A stretch of 64,000 bases of DNA from DASYXZ01 sp035308965 (lineage in GTDB: Bacteria > Acidobacteriota > Terriglobia > UBA7540): NCBI GenBank assembly GCA_035308965.1, contig DATGFN010000044.1, forward strand, positions 1 through 64,000, given 5' to 3'. The notes under the pieces are model-generated. The model was not told the DNA's origin. It made no database searches and saw only the letters and a list, made by a program, of their open reading frames with translations. The position numbers and the translations under genes were made by a program. Below are positions 52,002-60,775 of this stretch, piece by piece; the stretch's first letter is position 1, and the number at the start of each line of letters is the position of its first letter.

Positions 52002-55000
52002 TCAAAACAGAAATTTTAAGGCAAACTGAATCAGCCGGGGTGACAATGCCTGTTGAACTTGCCCAAAGGTTGTAGAACTGATATCGCTGTTGGGTAGCCG
52101 GAAATTCGTCCGGTTGAACAGGTTAAAGAACTCGGCGCGGAATTGCAAATTCTTCGACTCAGCTACGCGAATGTTCTTCAATGTTGAGAAATCCCACTGC
52201 GCGAAGCCCGGGCCTTCCACCACATTGCGTCCTTCGGTCCCGTAAGTTCCTGCCGGCGCCGACATGGGAATCGCTTGAAAGGCGCTGGTGTTGAACCATT
52301 CTTGCACGGTCTTGGGGCCATTGTTGGGATTGCCGATTAAATTGGGACGGAAAGCGGAGAATCCGGAAATTTCCGGCGCCCCATAGCTGTAGCTCTGGTC
52401 CTCAACGGTGAAGGGCGTGCCGCTCATGAAGGTGGTGATCCCGTTCACCTGCCAATTGCCAAGAACATTCCCGACCCAGTTGTGGGACTGGCGGAAGAAT
52501 GGGAGTTCCCACTGGTAACTCAACACGGCGCGGTGGCGCGCGTCAAACATCGAGCGGCCTCGCTCGGCGGCAAGATCGAGAGGATTTTGCGCCAGATCAT
52601 TCTCTCCGGCAACCGGCTGTGAAGCGGACCCGGTGATATTAAAGGATGAAACATCATCGATGGACTTCGAATAAGTGTACGACGCAAGGAGCGAAACTCC
52701 GTGATCGAAACGCTTGCGCAGGCTCGTCTCCAGCGCGTGATAGATCGAATTGGCGGCGCCCGAGATCAATCCCACAGAACTGTAATTGCAATTGCCATTG
52801 ACCGTCGGCAGGCAATTAATGCGTTGCGCATCGATGTTGCTTTGCTGGGCAGCCCACGTTTCACCGGGCAGGGGCAGTGACGGATTGTCCTCAATGAAGC
52901 GCGGCAATTTAGTTCCCTTGGTACCCACGTAGCCTACTTCCAGCAGCCAGGAGGTCCCGAAAGATCTCTCCACGCTCAGGTTCCAGTCTTGTGCATAGGG
53001 CAGGCGAAGATGGGGGTCCAGGGTAAGAAGTGTCATGGTCCCGCCAAACGGAGTGGCGAAGGGATTGCCCGCGGCAAAGGGGTTGGAGAGCGTGCCCACA
53101 AACGGGAACGATAATTGCGGCGTTCTCAGATAGGGTGGCGCACTGATGGGGGTTTGCAGCGGGCCGCCCTGGCCGTTGTAATAAGGATCGAAGAAGACGC
53201 CGTAGGCGGCGCGGACCAGCCACCGGGTGCTGCCGGTGGGATCCCAAGCCACACCGATGCGCGGAGCGAAGGCATTCTTTTCGGCGGGAATCAGTCCTGC
53301 CGGCACGCCCTTGTCACCGGGATAAACCAATCCCGGCGGAGCGTTTGGCATCACGGTGGATTGCACGCCCGGCTCATAAAGATTGGTCCGGTTGCGAATC
53401 TCGGTGTAAGGCAGGGGCAGTTCGTAGCGAAGCCCGTAGTTGAGGGTCAAGCGCGGACTGACCTTGAAAGTATCTTGCGCGTAGAAATTGAAGTCGCTGC
53501 CGCGAAGACCGCGCGACAGGTCGCCCCCGCCGCCAGGTTGGTCGCCGCCACCCTGGAGAAAGAAGATCGGCTGTCCACTCAGGAAACTTGCGAACGAATT
53601 GGTGAAAGGGAAGCCCACAAAGACGAAGAATCCGTTCGAGGCAATCCCATTCACCACATTAATTTGGTCGCGGCGAAAATCACCCCCAAACTTCAGTTCG
53701 TGCCGTCCGCGAATCCAGGTGAGCGAATCGGATCCGGCAAAAGCATTCTCAAAAGTATTGCGTGGGCCGGAGATGGGGTCGCCTATGCTTGCGTAGCCGC
53801 CTCCGGAGAACTGAATAAATGGCGGACCGGCCGCAATTCCGAGGGTGGGCTGGTACTGAAAGCCCAAGGACGAGAGTGAGGTGATGTTCAAGTGCTGGTC
53901 AAACAGGAACTTGTTGCGGAGGAAAGTGAGGCGCGCGATGTCCTGAACGGAGGGGGAAAACGAATGGGTCATCTGCGCCACAAGGTTCTGCGTTCGGTGA
54001 TCTTCTCCTACCGGGAACCCTGGAACACCCGCGCCTGCCGGGGAAAGAGGATCAAAGCGCGTGCCATTCAAAAACATGTAACGAAAGTTCAGTATGGTCT
54101 GGGATGAGAGGTAGTGGTCAATTCGGACTCCCGCCTGGTCTTCATTTTCCCGCAATATCTGCGAGGCGTTGTACAAGTCGAGTATCCCGTTCGAATCGGT
54201 GGCGTTCGGCAGGGGATAAAGCTTCTCCACGTTCGCCGCGGTGGGATCAATTCCCGGCAGGGTGCTGCCAGGCACGGGCATTGGCCCCATCTGCCCAATA
54301 ACGAAAAGCGGGCCATCCTGAGAGAAATTCCCCTGACGCTCCAGGGCGGAAGGCACCCTGACGTCGCTGATAACTTCGCCCTGCCGATTTCGGAAGCCCT
54401 CGTAATAGCCAAATAGGAATGTCTTGTCTTTGCGAATGGGGCCGCCCGCCGTGGCGCCAAACTGGTTCTGCCGGTACTCCGACTTCTGAAAACCATCGGC
54501 ATTCTCAAAAAAGTTGGCAGCATCCAATTTGTCATTGCGCAGGAACTCGTAAAGCGTTCCATGCACCACGTTCGATCCGCCCCGCGTGACAATGTTGGTG
54601 GTGGAGCCGGAACTCGAGCCGAACTCGGCGTTGGCTGTGTGGGTCAGTATCTTGAACTCCTCGATCGCATCGATGGGCGGCTTCAGGACGAACCCGCCGT
54701 CCACCGCATTCACGTTGGAAGCGCCATCGATAAGAAAATTGTTTGACTCCGGGCGCTGGCCGTTGACGGAGTAGGCCTGCCCGTCCCGCAGCGTCCCTCC
54801 GGCCTGGGCCAGTCCCGGTGTGATGGGCACCACGCCAGGTTGCAGCAGCCCGAGTTGGGAAAAGTTGCGGCCGTTCAACGGCAGATTCAGAATCTCGCGC
54901 TCGCCCACCGTCTTGCCGAGCGTCGTATCACTGGTTTCGATCAGATTCGCATTCGCCGTCACCTGCACCAATTGCGTGGGTGAGCCAATCGTGAGACGAA

Positions 55001-55322
55001 TGACGATGTTAGCGGCTTCATTCACGCTGAGCGTGACCCCGCCCTGGGTGAAATTCTGAAAGCCCCGGGCCGATGCGTCCAACCGGTAGTGGCCCACCGG
55101 AAGCAGCACAAGAAGGTAAGTTCCATCGCGACTCGTGACCACCGTGCGTGAGAGCCCAGTTTCAATCTGAGTGGCCGTCACCGTCGCCGCAGCGATCCCC
55201 GCGTCACTGGGATCGAGCACCGAGCCTCTGATGCTGCCAGTGATTTCCTGCGCGAACGATGGCCGCGCGAGGACGGCAAAAGTCATCAGCATGAAAAAAA
55301 ATTGCCATCGGCGGTTATTCAT
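52002..55322 (-). CDS. Oar-like TonB-dependent outer-membrane receptor
   Basis: The 1106-residue protein has a signal peptide (about 1-24) followed by a carboxypeptidase-regulatory-like domain (about 26-110; Ser-Ile-Arg-Gly-Ser-Val-Leu-Asp-Pro-Ser-Asp-Ala-Gly), a TonB plug (about 120-240) and a beta barrel ending in Leu-Lys-Phe-Leu-Phe. Same family as the receptor at 37635-41093. GAGGAG precedes the start. It lies between the deiodinase-like and AhpD-like selenoprotein genes, so it may import or sense the substrate of the redox island; this is inference. Confidence 0.9.
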   Translation of the reverse strand: MNNRRWQFFFMLMTFAVLARPSFAQEITGSIRGSVLDPSDAGIAAATVTATQIETGLSRTVVTSRDGTYLLVLLPVGHYRLDASARGFQNFTQGGVTLSVNEAANIVIRLTIGSPTQLVQVTANANLIETSDTTLGKTVGEREILNLPLNGRNFSQLGLLQPGVVPITPGLAQAGGTLRDGQAYSVNGQRPESNNFLIDGASNVNAVDGGFVLKPPIDAIEEFKILTHTANAEFGSSSGSTTNIVTRGGSNVVHGTLYEFLRNDKLDAANFFENADGFQKSEYRQNQFGATAGGPIRKDKTFLFGYYEGFRNRQGEVISDVRVPSALERQGNFSQDGPLFVIGQMGPMPVPGSTLPGIDPTAANVEKLYPLPNATDSNGILDLYNASQILRENEDQAGVRIDHYLSSQTILNFRYMFLNGTRFDPLSPAGAGVPGFPVGEDHRTQNLVAQMTHSFSPSVQDIARLTFLRNKFLFDQHLNITSLSSLGFQYQPTLGIAAGPPFIQFSGGGYASIGDPISGPRNTFENAFAGSDSLTWIRGRHELKFGGDFRRDQINVVNGIASNGFFVFVGFPFTNSFASFLSGQPIFFLQGGGDQPGGGGDLSRGLRGSDFNFYAQDTFKVSPRLTLNYGLRYELPLPYTEIRNRTNLYEPGVQSTVMPNAPPGLVYPGDKGVPAGLIPAEKNAFAPRIGVAWDPTGSTRWLVRAAYGVFFDPYYNGQGGPLQTPISAPPYLRTPQLSFPFVGTLSNPFAAGNPFATPFGGTMTLLTLDPHLRLPYAQDWNLSVERSFGTSWLLEVGYVGTKGTKLPRFIEDNPSLPLPGETWAAQQSNIDAQRINCLPTVNGNCNYSSVGLISGAANSIYHALETSLRKRFDHGVSLLASYTYSKSIDDVSSFNITGSASQPVAGENDLAQNPLDLAAERGRSMFDARHRAVLSYQWELPFFRQSHNWVGNVLGNWQVNGITTFMSGTPFTVEDQSYSYGAPEISGFSAFRPNLIGNPNNGPKTVQEWFNTSAFQAIPMSAPAGTYGTEGRNVVEGPGFAQWDFSTLKNIRVAESKNLQFRAEFFNLFNRTNFRLPNSDISSTTFGQVQQALSPRLIQFALKFLF

Positions 55323-55454
55323 TTTTCAATCTTCTCCTCTGGTCCTTATGGCCTGAAAGTTACCGGAAACTCTCAGTAATCCCCACCGACGAAAGAAACT
55401 CTCGCGGAAGACATCATGGAGCGCCGCAAGAGTGCAGAGTTCATCAAACACAGC

Positions 55455-56177
55455 CTATTTGCGCATGGCAGGCGCCAGCGACTGAAGCGCCTTGGCCATG
55501 TCTTCGGGAAGAAATCCGAAGGGTCCGGCCTGGCTTTTGTAGGCCACTCGGCCCGATCGATCGATGACGTAGAGCCGGTCCGGCCATCCGGTGTAAGCTC
55601 GCTCGGTGCTGTCCTGAATGTCATCCACCAGCGCCGGCATGTGAATTCCGAGTTTGACCACGCAAGTTTCCGCGGCTTGATCCCGGTCCAGCAGCGACTT
55701 GGCAGTGGCCACCAGCACACCGTCTTTGAGATTGCTCGGCATTTGCCAGCCGTCAGTCGGGTGCGCTTCTTCGATATAGACCACATAGAAAGCCACTCGA
55801 TCTTTGTACTGATCATAGAGTTTGTTGAGCGCGGGAACCTCCCGGCGAAACGGCGGTCAAGTGTGGCTGCCAAATATAAGTACCACAGGCTTTTGCCCTT
55901 GAAATGAAGATAAGCGAACGGGGCTCGAATGGTCAGTGGTCTTCAGCTCGAAGTCCGGCGCCGGGTCGCCCACCTTTAACGCGCCTCTGCGCGCCACCAG
56001 CCACATGGGTTCGAAAGGAAACAAAAAGTAGCTGACCGACGGCAACTTCGACATGATGTGGCCGAATTTTGCCGGCGGCTGAAGCATGGCGACAAACAAG
56101 CCTGCCGTCAGGACCACATAGAGGACGAGCGCGGAAATTGCGTACTTAAACCAGGCTTTGATGGAACGTTTGGCCAT
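55455..56177 (-). CDS. Iodothyronine-deiodinase-like selenoprotein (TGA read as Sec)
   Basis: Read through one in-frame TGA (55857-55859), this gene encodes 240 residues. The start at 56177 follows GGAGG. There is one membrane helix (about 12-32), then a thioredoxin-like domain. The TGA is codon 107 in Phe-Gly-Ser-His-Thr-U-Pro-Pro-Phe; animal deiodinases have Gly-Ser-Cys-Thr-U-Pro. Downstream, Tyr-Ile-Glu-Glu-Ala-His-Pro-Thr-Asp-Gly-Trp matches the deiodinase hallmark around the substrate-binding Glu and His. A SECIS-like hairpin follows the TGA (55830-55847). The family includes bacterial members of unknown substrate; thiol peroxidase or reductive dehalogenation are possibilities. It lies 77 bp downstream of a TlpA gene. 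Standard calling gives two broken ORFs. Confidence 0.88.
55830..55847 (-). promoter_or_regulatory. Bacterial SECIS-like hairpin in the deiodinase-like gene
   Basis: After TGA, bases 14-17 (GGGA) pair with 21-24 (TCCC) around loop GGT; CGC and GCG extend the stem past one bulged C. The loop begins 17 nt after the TGA and starts with G, the same geometry as in the AhpD-like gene. Confidence 0.75.
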
Positions 56178-56254
56178 CCGAAACCTCCAACTCCGGGGTG
56201 AATGTCGGTGACGGCGCCACGGGATCGAAAGGCTACCTCAACCCGCCATCACAA

Positions 56255-56800
56255 TCACTTAGCGTCCAGATTATTTTCGAGGGGCGCGGGCGGCCTCCCC
56301 TCCTTGTTGCCCAGCATCCATTCGATGCGGTGGTCCAAGTCGTCCTTTCGAAGCACTCCTGTCACTCTTCCAACGAGATTTCCGTCGCGGTCGAAGAATG
56401 CGGTGGCCGGGATGGCCTGCCCAAGTCCGAGTTTTTCCAAGTGGTCCGCGGTGGCGCCTACCCAGATGGGAAAATTGAGCTTCTCCATCTTAGCAAATGG
56501 CTTCACTTTCTTGACGGTGGTTGCGTCATCCATGGAAGCGCCAATCACAATTACGCCGCGATCCCGGTAATGTTTCTGCTCTTCGACTAGCATGGGCAAT
56601 TCCGTCTTGCAGTTCTCGCACCAGGTGGCCCAAAAGTTAAGGATTACAATTTTCCCGCGGTATTGGCTCAGGCTCTGCGGCTTCATATTCACATCCCAGA
56701 TGGAGATGTCAGGATGTGAATCTGTTCCCATCGCAAGAATGGGAACTGCCAACACGAGGCCAGCTAGAAAGGCACTGCCCCTCGACCGAATGAAAGTCAT
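56255..56800 (-). CDS. TlpA-like periplasmic thioredoxin
   Basis: The 181-residue protein has a signal peptide or anchor (about 8-24) and a TlpA/ResA thioredoxin fold. The active site is Phe-Trp-Ala-Thr-Trp-Cys-Glu-Asn-Cys (CxxC about 58-61), and the cis-Pro segment is Gln-Ala-Ile-Pro-Ala-Thr-Ala-Phe-Phe. AGGAG precedes the ATG. It could be the electron donor to the deiodinase-like selenoprotein encoded next, or serve cytochrome c maturation for the pentahaem protein; both are inference. Confidence 0.88.
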   Translation of the reverse strand: MTFIRSRGSAFLAGLVLAVPILAMGTDSHPDISIWDVNMKPQSLSQYRGKIVILNFWATWCENCKTELPMLVEEQKHYRDRGVIVIGASMDDATTVKKVKPFAKMEKLNFPIWVGATADHLEKLGLGQAIPATAFFDRDGNLVGRVTGVLRKDDLDHRIEWMLGNKEGRPPAPLENNLDAK

Positions 56801-56930
56801 GAATTTTCTCCTGTCTGCCGGCCACGCTCGGGCCGGTGCCTCAAGTCAGCAAGACGGGAAATCCCATTCAGTGTTGCGAACCTTGCGCGTAACCCCGCGC
56901 CTGCCGAACTTAACATCCGGGAACGTCAAT

Positions 56931-58076
56931 TCAGAACCTCCGAGAAAAGGTAAGAAGCCACAGATAGCTGGCGAAGAAGGCGTCGCCGTGACCGTCGTCC
57001 TCGAGATCGGGTACACTTCGCGAGCGATCTCGGTACACGGCGATGGGCAGATTAAACGTCCAAACGTTCTTGTTGCGCGAATACTCGAAGCCCGGCACCA
57101 CCGATATAGCGAAACCCGGTCTGCGGAATCCATCGCTCTTGCCGATCAGATCGCGCGCTGGAATCCCCTCAGCGCGGCCGCCAAAATTCACCGCCAAGCC
57201 GCGAATCTTGGGAAATGGATATGCCACACCGGCGTCCGCCAGATACGAATCCGGCTCGGACATGATCGCTTCCAAAGGAGCCTTGCGACCCGTCATGACC
57301 CCATTGGTGTCCCCGGGCTCCATGACGTAGTTGCCGTCCATGAAGAACACGGCTTTGCGAACGGCCCTGAAAGCCTGGAAGTTGGCAATAATTCCCCAGC
57401 CACCGTCACCCGGCTGAATTGATTGGTCGACCGTAGAGGTGGTCGTACCCGTCGCGGTAACGAATGAGTTCTTGACGGCATCATTTCCGCTGGGAATTTT
57501 CAAGCCGAATCCGAGGGCGATGTTTCCTCGCGATTCCGTGGGAGGCCGCCACAACCAGGATTGTGCGGTCAGTGAGATGTCTCCAATTCCGTGGCTGTCA
57601 AAAACATGGCCAGGATTGCTTTCGCTCACCCGGGTTGACACGAGGAAAGGAGTATTGAGCTGAAAACTCCAGCGGGGGTTCGCCTGGTACGACAGGGTTA
57701 CCGTCTCCAGGTTAATTTGGTTCAAAACTTGCGAGTGATTCAATGTCCGTGCCACCTGATAAACGGGTCCGATATAGTCGCGGTTGGAGTACTGATGTCG
57801 GTAAGAAATGTCGAGTTCCCAGTGTCCAGCACCAAGATACCCGCCTTCCTCGGAGCGACTTTTTGCCTCGCCCTCGCCTCCATTACCAGCACATGAAACC
57901 GCGCCAATCACGGGCGCGGAACCGCGCGCGACGATTCAACCCTGCGCCCACGCTTTGGGGGTTGGGAGAATCATGCTGGAGATCGCCGCCCCTAAGGCCA
58001 GCAACCACCACCGTGCCCGGTGACCGGATTTATTCTGTCGCATGCCTTCAAAGCGCCGGTGGACGAGTGAATTCAT
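56931..58076 (-). CDS. Outer-membrane beta-barrel protein with in-frame TGA after the signal peptide
   Basis: An ATG at 58076 with AAGGAG 6 nt upstream starts a 46-residue segment ending in a signal peptide (hydrophobic Trp-Trp-Leu-Leu-Ala-Leu-Gly, cleavage Lys-Ala-Trp-Ala). TGA follows as codon 47 (57936-57938), and the same frame continues for 334 codons as an outer-membrane barrel (Trp-Glu-Leu-Asp-Ile-Ser-Tyr-Arg, alternating strands, terminal Arg-Arg-Phe). Without the first part the barrel would have no export signal, so the TGA interrupts one gene. Ser-Cys-Ala-Gly lies 16 residues later. Either Sec is inserted (a SECIS-like hairpin is at 57899-57919), or this is a nonsense mutation. The family function is unknown; barrels of this kind are often annotated as transporters. 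Confidence 0.65.
57899..57919 (-). promoter_or_regulatory. Possible SECIS hairpin in the beta-barrel gene
   Basis: CCGCGCC (bases 17-23 after TGA) pairs perfectly with GGCGCGG (31-37) around the loop CGTGATT. The loop is 23 nt after TGA and has G in second place, fitting bacterial SECIS rules. A competing GC-rich hairpin closer to the TGA weakens the case. Confidence 0.45.
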
Positions 58077-58152
58077 GAAATCTCCTTGATATGCCGAACT
58101 TGATAGTTTCATCGATATACTTTCAATCGCTTGCCGATCTGAACTCTCGGCG

Positions 58153-58536
58153 TTAGGGCGTGTCCGCAGCTTCAATTTTGGCGATGACAATGGCATGGGA
58201 CCCGCCCTTAGGAAAGACTTTGCCGGTGGCCGAGACTTTCTTGCCGGCAAACTCCATCAGCCTGTCGTTCTGGCCCTTGGCGGGCATTTCGTCCGCGACC
58301 GGCCAGTAGATCACACCTGCATCAGTCAGAATCACCAGGGGTGAGCCGCTCTTGGCGCAAGACACAGCACACTCAGAGCTGACGGGTTTTTTCAAGTTCT
58401 TGGTGAAGGCGCAGGCCGAGTCAAGAACGTAGCCCTTGATGGTTGTGGTTGAGTCCGCGGCTCGAACCTGAGTCGCGCCGACGGGAAAAAGCATCACCAG
58501 CAATGTGACAAGGGGAATTATTCTTTGAAGTCTCAT
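58153..58536 (-). CDS. Small secreted Cys-containing protein, copy A
   Basis: About 127 residues from the ATG at 58536, which has AGAGGAGG upstream; the frame is open 43 codons further but that part is not signal-like. A signal peptide ends near Gln-Val-Arg-Ala-Ala. The mature domain starts Gly-Tyr-Val-Leu-Asp-Ser-Ala-Cys and has Ser-Ser-Glu-Cys-Ala-Val-Ser-Cys-Ala-Lys-Ser-Gly-Ser-Pro-Leu. It is the near-identical paralogue of 49481-49861 and opens the minus-strand redox island. Its function is not known; the Cys pattern suggests disulphide or metal chemistry. Confidence 0.8.
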   Translation of the reverse strand: MRLQRIIPLVTLLVMLFPVGATQVRAADSTTTIKGYVLDSACAFTKNLKKPVSSECAVSCAKSGSPLVILTDAGVIYWPVADEMPAKGQNDRLMEFAGKKVSATGKVFPKGGSHAIVIAKIEAADTP

Positions 58537-59013
58537 GGTGCCTCCTCTTGAAGTAGCGACGCCTTTGACCCTGGCGTCTACCGCCATGAACGACAGCTCT
58601 ATCCATGCGTGACGTCTCAAATGACCTCCAGGGTCCCGGACGCCAAAACTCTCGCCCAAGATCATCTGCTTTCAAAACTATTTGACCCGGTGATTTCTAC
58701 CCGACGCAGGAAAGAAAGGGGAAGCACCCCATCACATTAGCCTATATGTAATGAAAGGGCGTCTGATGCCCCTACGGCAATTTGAGTTTTCGTTATATGC
58801 CCGAGACTGGGAGAAACTCCCCCAGCTAAACCACTTGAGAATCGTATAAGCCTGCTCAGGGGTCAATAATCCATACCCACTATGCGCGATGATTAAATGA
58901 ATTATTCAATGGAACTAATTTAATCCACAGAATCAAAAGGCTTTACGCATCATGGCCCCAAATGCCCGCTATTGCCGCAAACTGTGGTTTGAGATATCGT
59001 GCAAGGTAAGAAA
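58537..59013. promoter_or_regulatory. 477-bp divergent intergenic region of the redox island
   Basis: This gap lies between the minus-strand island and the plus-strand CRTAC1/two-component genes and should hold both promoters. It becomes AT-rich at about 58880-58940 (ATTAAATGAATTATTCAATG), unlike the GC-rich surroundings. AAGGTAAG at 59003-59010 is the ribosome-binding site for the CRTAC1 gene. No ORF, tRNA or clear operator was found. Binding of the NarL-like regulator here is a guess. Confidence 0.4.
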
Positions 59014-60771
59014 ATGAATCGCAGAGACATATTGAAAGCCTTGGCAGGCACGGGCGCGGCAGCTGGCCTGGGAGGCCTGGCATATCGCTATTATGGGTCG
59101 CGGAGAATTTCATCCAATTCCAACGGTGGGAATCCTCCACCGGGACAAGTCCTAAACCATCTTGTTGACTGCACCCGGCAGGCGGGAATTTCCTTCGAGC
59201 ACAACAACGGCGCTTTCGGGAAGAAGTACCTTCCGGAAACGCTGGGCTCCGGCTGCGCGTTTTTCGACTACGACAACGACGGGTGGCTGGATATCATCCT
59301 GGTGAACGGCATGGACTGGCCGGGGCATCCCACCCAATTTGCCGGACAAAGCACCATACACCTTTACCGGAACAATCGTGACGGCACTTTCACCGACGTA
59401 ACCCATGCCGCGGGCCTGGACATAGAAATGTACGGCATCGGTGTGGCCGTGGGTGATTACGACAACGACGGGTTCGCCGATTTGTATATCACCTGTTACG
59501 GGCAGAACCATTTATTCCACAACAATGGCAACGGGACGTTCACCGAAGTGACCAAGCAGGCGGGCCTTGCCGGCTACGAAAGCTTAAGCACCTCCGCTTT
59601 GTGGTTTGATTACGACCGCGACGGCCACCTGGACCTGCTGGTAGCCAACTACGTGAAGTGGTCTCCCGCCGTGGATATTGATTGCCGCCTGGATGGGAAG
59701 ACCAAATCTTACTGCACCCCGGAGGCCTACCCGGGACAGACGTGCTGGCTTTTCCGCAATCGCGGCGACGGCACTTTTGAGGACGTCACAGGTAAGGCGG
59801 GACTTCACGATCCCACCTCCAAATCGCTGGGCGTGACGATGATTGACTATGACATGGACGGTTGGCCCGACGTTTTCATTGCCAACGATACCCAGCCCAA
59901 CAAGCTTTATCGCAACAATCACAACGGGACTTTTTCCGAGATGGGCGTGAGCGCAGGCGTGGCCTTCAGCGAAGACGGCGTGGCGCGCGCGGGCATGGGC
60001 GTGGACGCGGCTGACTACGACAATTCGGGCCTGCCCAGCCTGGTGGTCACCAATTTCTCCCAGCAGATGGTGGGGTTGTATCGAAATGACGGGCACGGAT
60101 TTTTCATCGACGAGGCGCCCAATTCCGCGGTGGGCAAGTCCTCACGGCTCACCCTGGGTTTCGGCTGCTTCTTCTTCGATTTTGATTTGGACGGCCGCCA
60201 GGACCTGCTGGTGGCCAACGGCCACATTGATGAGTCCATTACCAGAGTCGAATCTTCGATAAGCTATGCCGAGGCGCCCCATTTATTCCATAATGTGGGG
60301 CACGGCCAATTTCGCGACATGGCCGCGTTTGCGGGCGCCGGATTCGCCGCCCCCAAAGTGGCCCGCGGCGCCGCCTACGGCGATTTTGACAACGACGGCT
60401 CACTGGACGTGTTGATTACCACCAACAACGGTCCGGCATATTTGTACCGGAACGAAGGATGCACCAACCATTGCATCCGGTTCCGCACCGTGGGCACAAA
60501 GTCCAACCGCGATGGCATCGGGACCAGCGTCCGCATTTGGACTCCGGACGGTGTGCGAATTTTGGTGGTGAAGAGCGGCTCCAGCTACTTGTCCCAATCG
60601 GACCGGAACGTGACTTTTGGGCTGGGCCAGTTTCAATCCATCGAAAAAGCGGAGTTCGAATGGCCGAGCGGCCTGAAGCAAAGCTTGGGAAAACTTTCCG
60701 CCGACCGCACCTACGTGATTGAAGAGGGCAAAGGCGTCATCGCAGACGCCCCTCACCGGAAAGCGGGTTAG
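59014..60771 (+). CDS. CRTAC1-type FG-GAP/VCBS and ASPIC/UnbV protein with Tat signal
   Basis: About 585 residues. The start at 59014 (Met-Asn-Arg-Arg-Asp-Ile-Leu-Lys-Ala-Leu) gives a twin-arginine signal, unlike the Sec-type signal of its paralogue at 44397-46091. Repeated Ca2+-binding Asp-Tyr-Asp-Asn-Asp-Gly blades form the propeller, and the ASPIC/UnbV domain (about 485-575) has Gly-Thr-Lys-Ser-Asn-Arg-Asp-Gly-Ile-Gly and Ser-Gly-Ser-Ser-Tyr-Leu-Ser-Gln. The Cys next to that Ser-Tyr in the paralogue is Leu here. Tat export suggests folding or cofactor loading in the cytoplasm. The histidine kinase starts 5 bp after its stop. Confidence 0.87.
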   Translation: MNRRDILKALAGTGAAAGLGGLAYRYYGSRRISSNSNGGNPPPGQVLNHLVDCTRQAGISFEHNNGAFGKKYLPETLGSGCAFFDYDNDGWLDIILVNGMDWPGHPTQFAGQSTIHLYRNNRDGTFTDVTHAAGLDIEMYGIGVAVGDYDNDGFADLYITCYGQNHLFHNNGNGTFTEVTKQAGLAGYESLSTSALWFDYDRDGHLDLLVANYVKWSPAVDIDCRLDGKTKSYCTPEAYPGQTCWLFRNRGDGTFEDVTGKAGLHDPTSKSLGVTMIDYDMDGWPDVFIANDTQPNKLYRNNHNGTFSEMGVSAGVAFSEDGVARAGMGVDAADYDNSGLPSLVVTNFSQQMVGLYRNDGHGFFIDEAPNSAVGKSSRLTLGFGCFFFDFDLDGRQDLLVANGHIDESITRVESSISYAEAPHLFHNVGHGQFRDMAAFAGAGFAAPKVARGAAYGDFDNDGSLDVLITTNNGPAYLYRNEGCTNHCIRFRTVGTKSNRDGIGTSVRIWTPDGVRILVVKSGSSYLSQSDRNVTFGLGQFQSIEKAEFEWPSGLKQSLGKLSADRTYVIEEGKGVIADAPHRKAG

Positions 60772-60775
60772 CGCC

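Noticed and set aside
55373..56177. Two truncated redoxin ORFs instead of one deiodinase-like gene
   Set aside because: The frame is continuous apart from one TGA at the family's Sec position, and the second part has no start signal of its own.
57936..58250. Separate 104-residue gene upstream of the barrel protein
   Set aside because: Only its last 46 codons have a ribosome-binding site and signal peptide, and these join the barrel frame.
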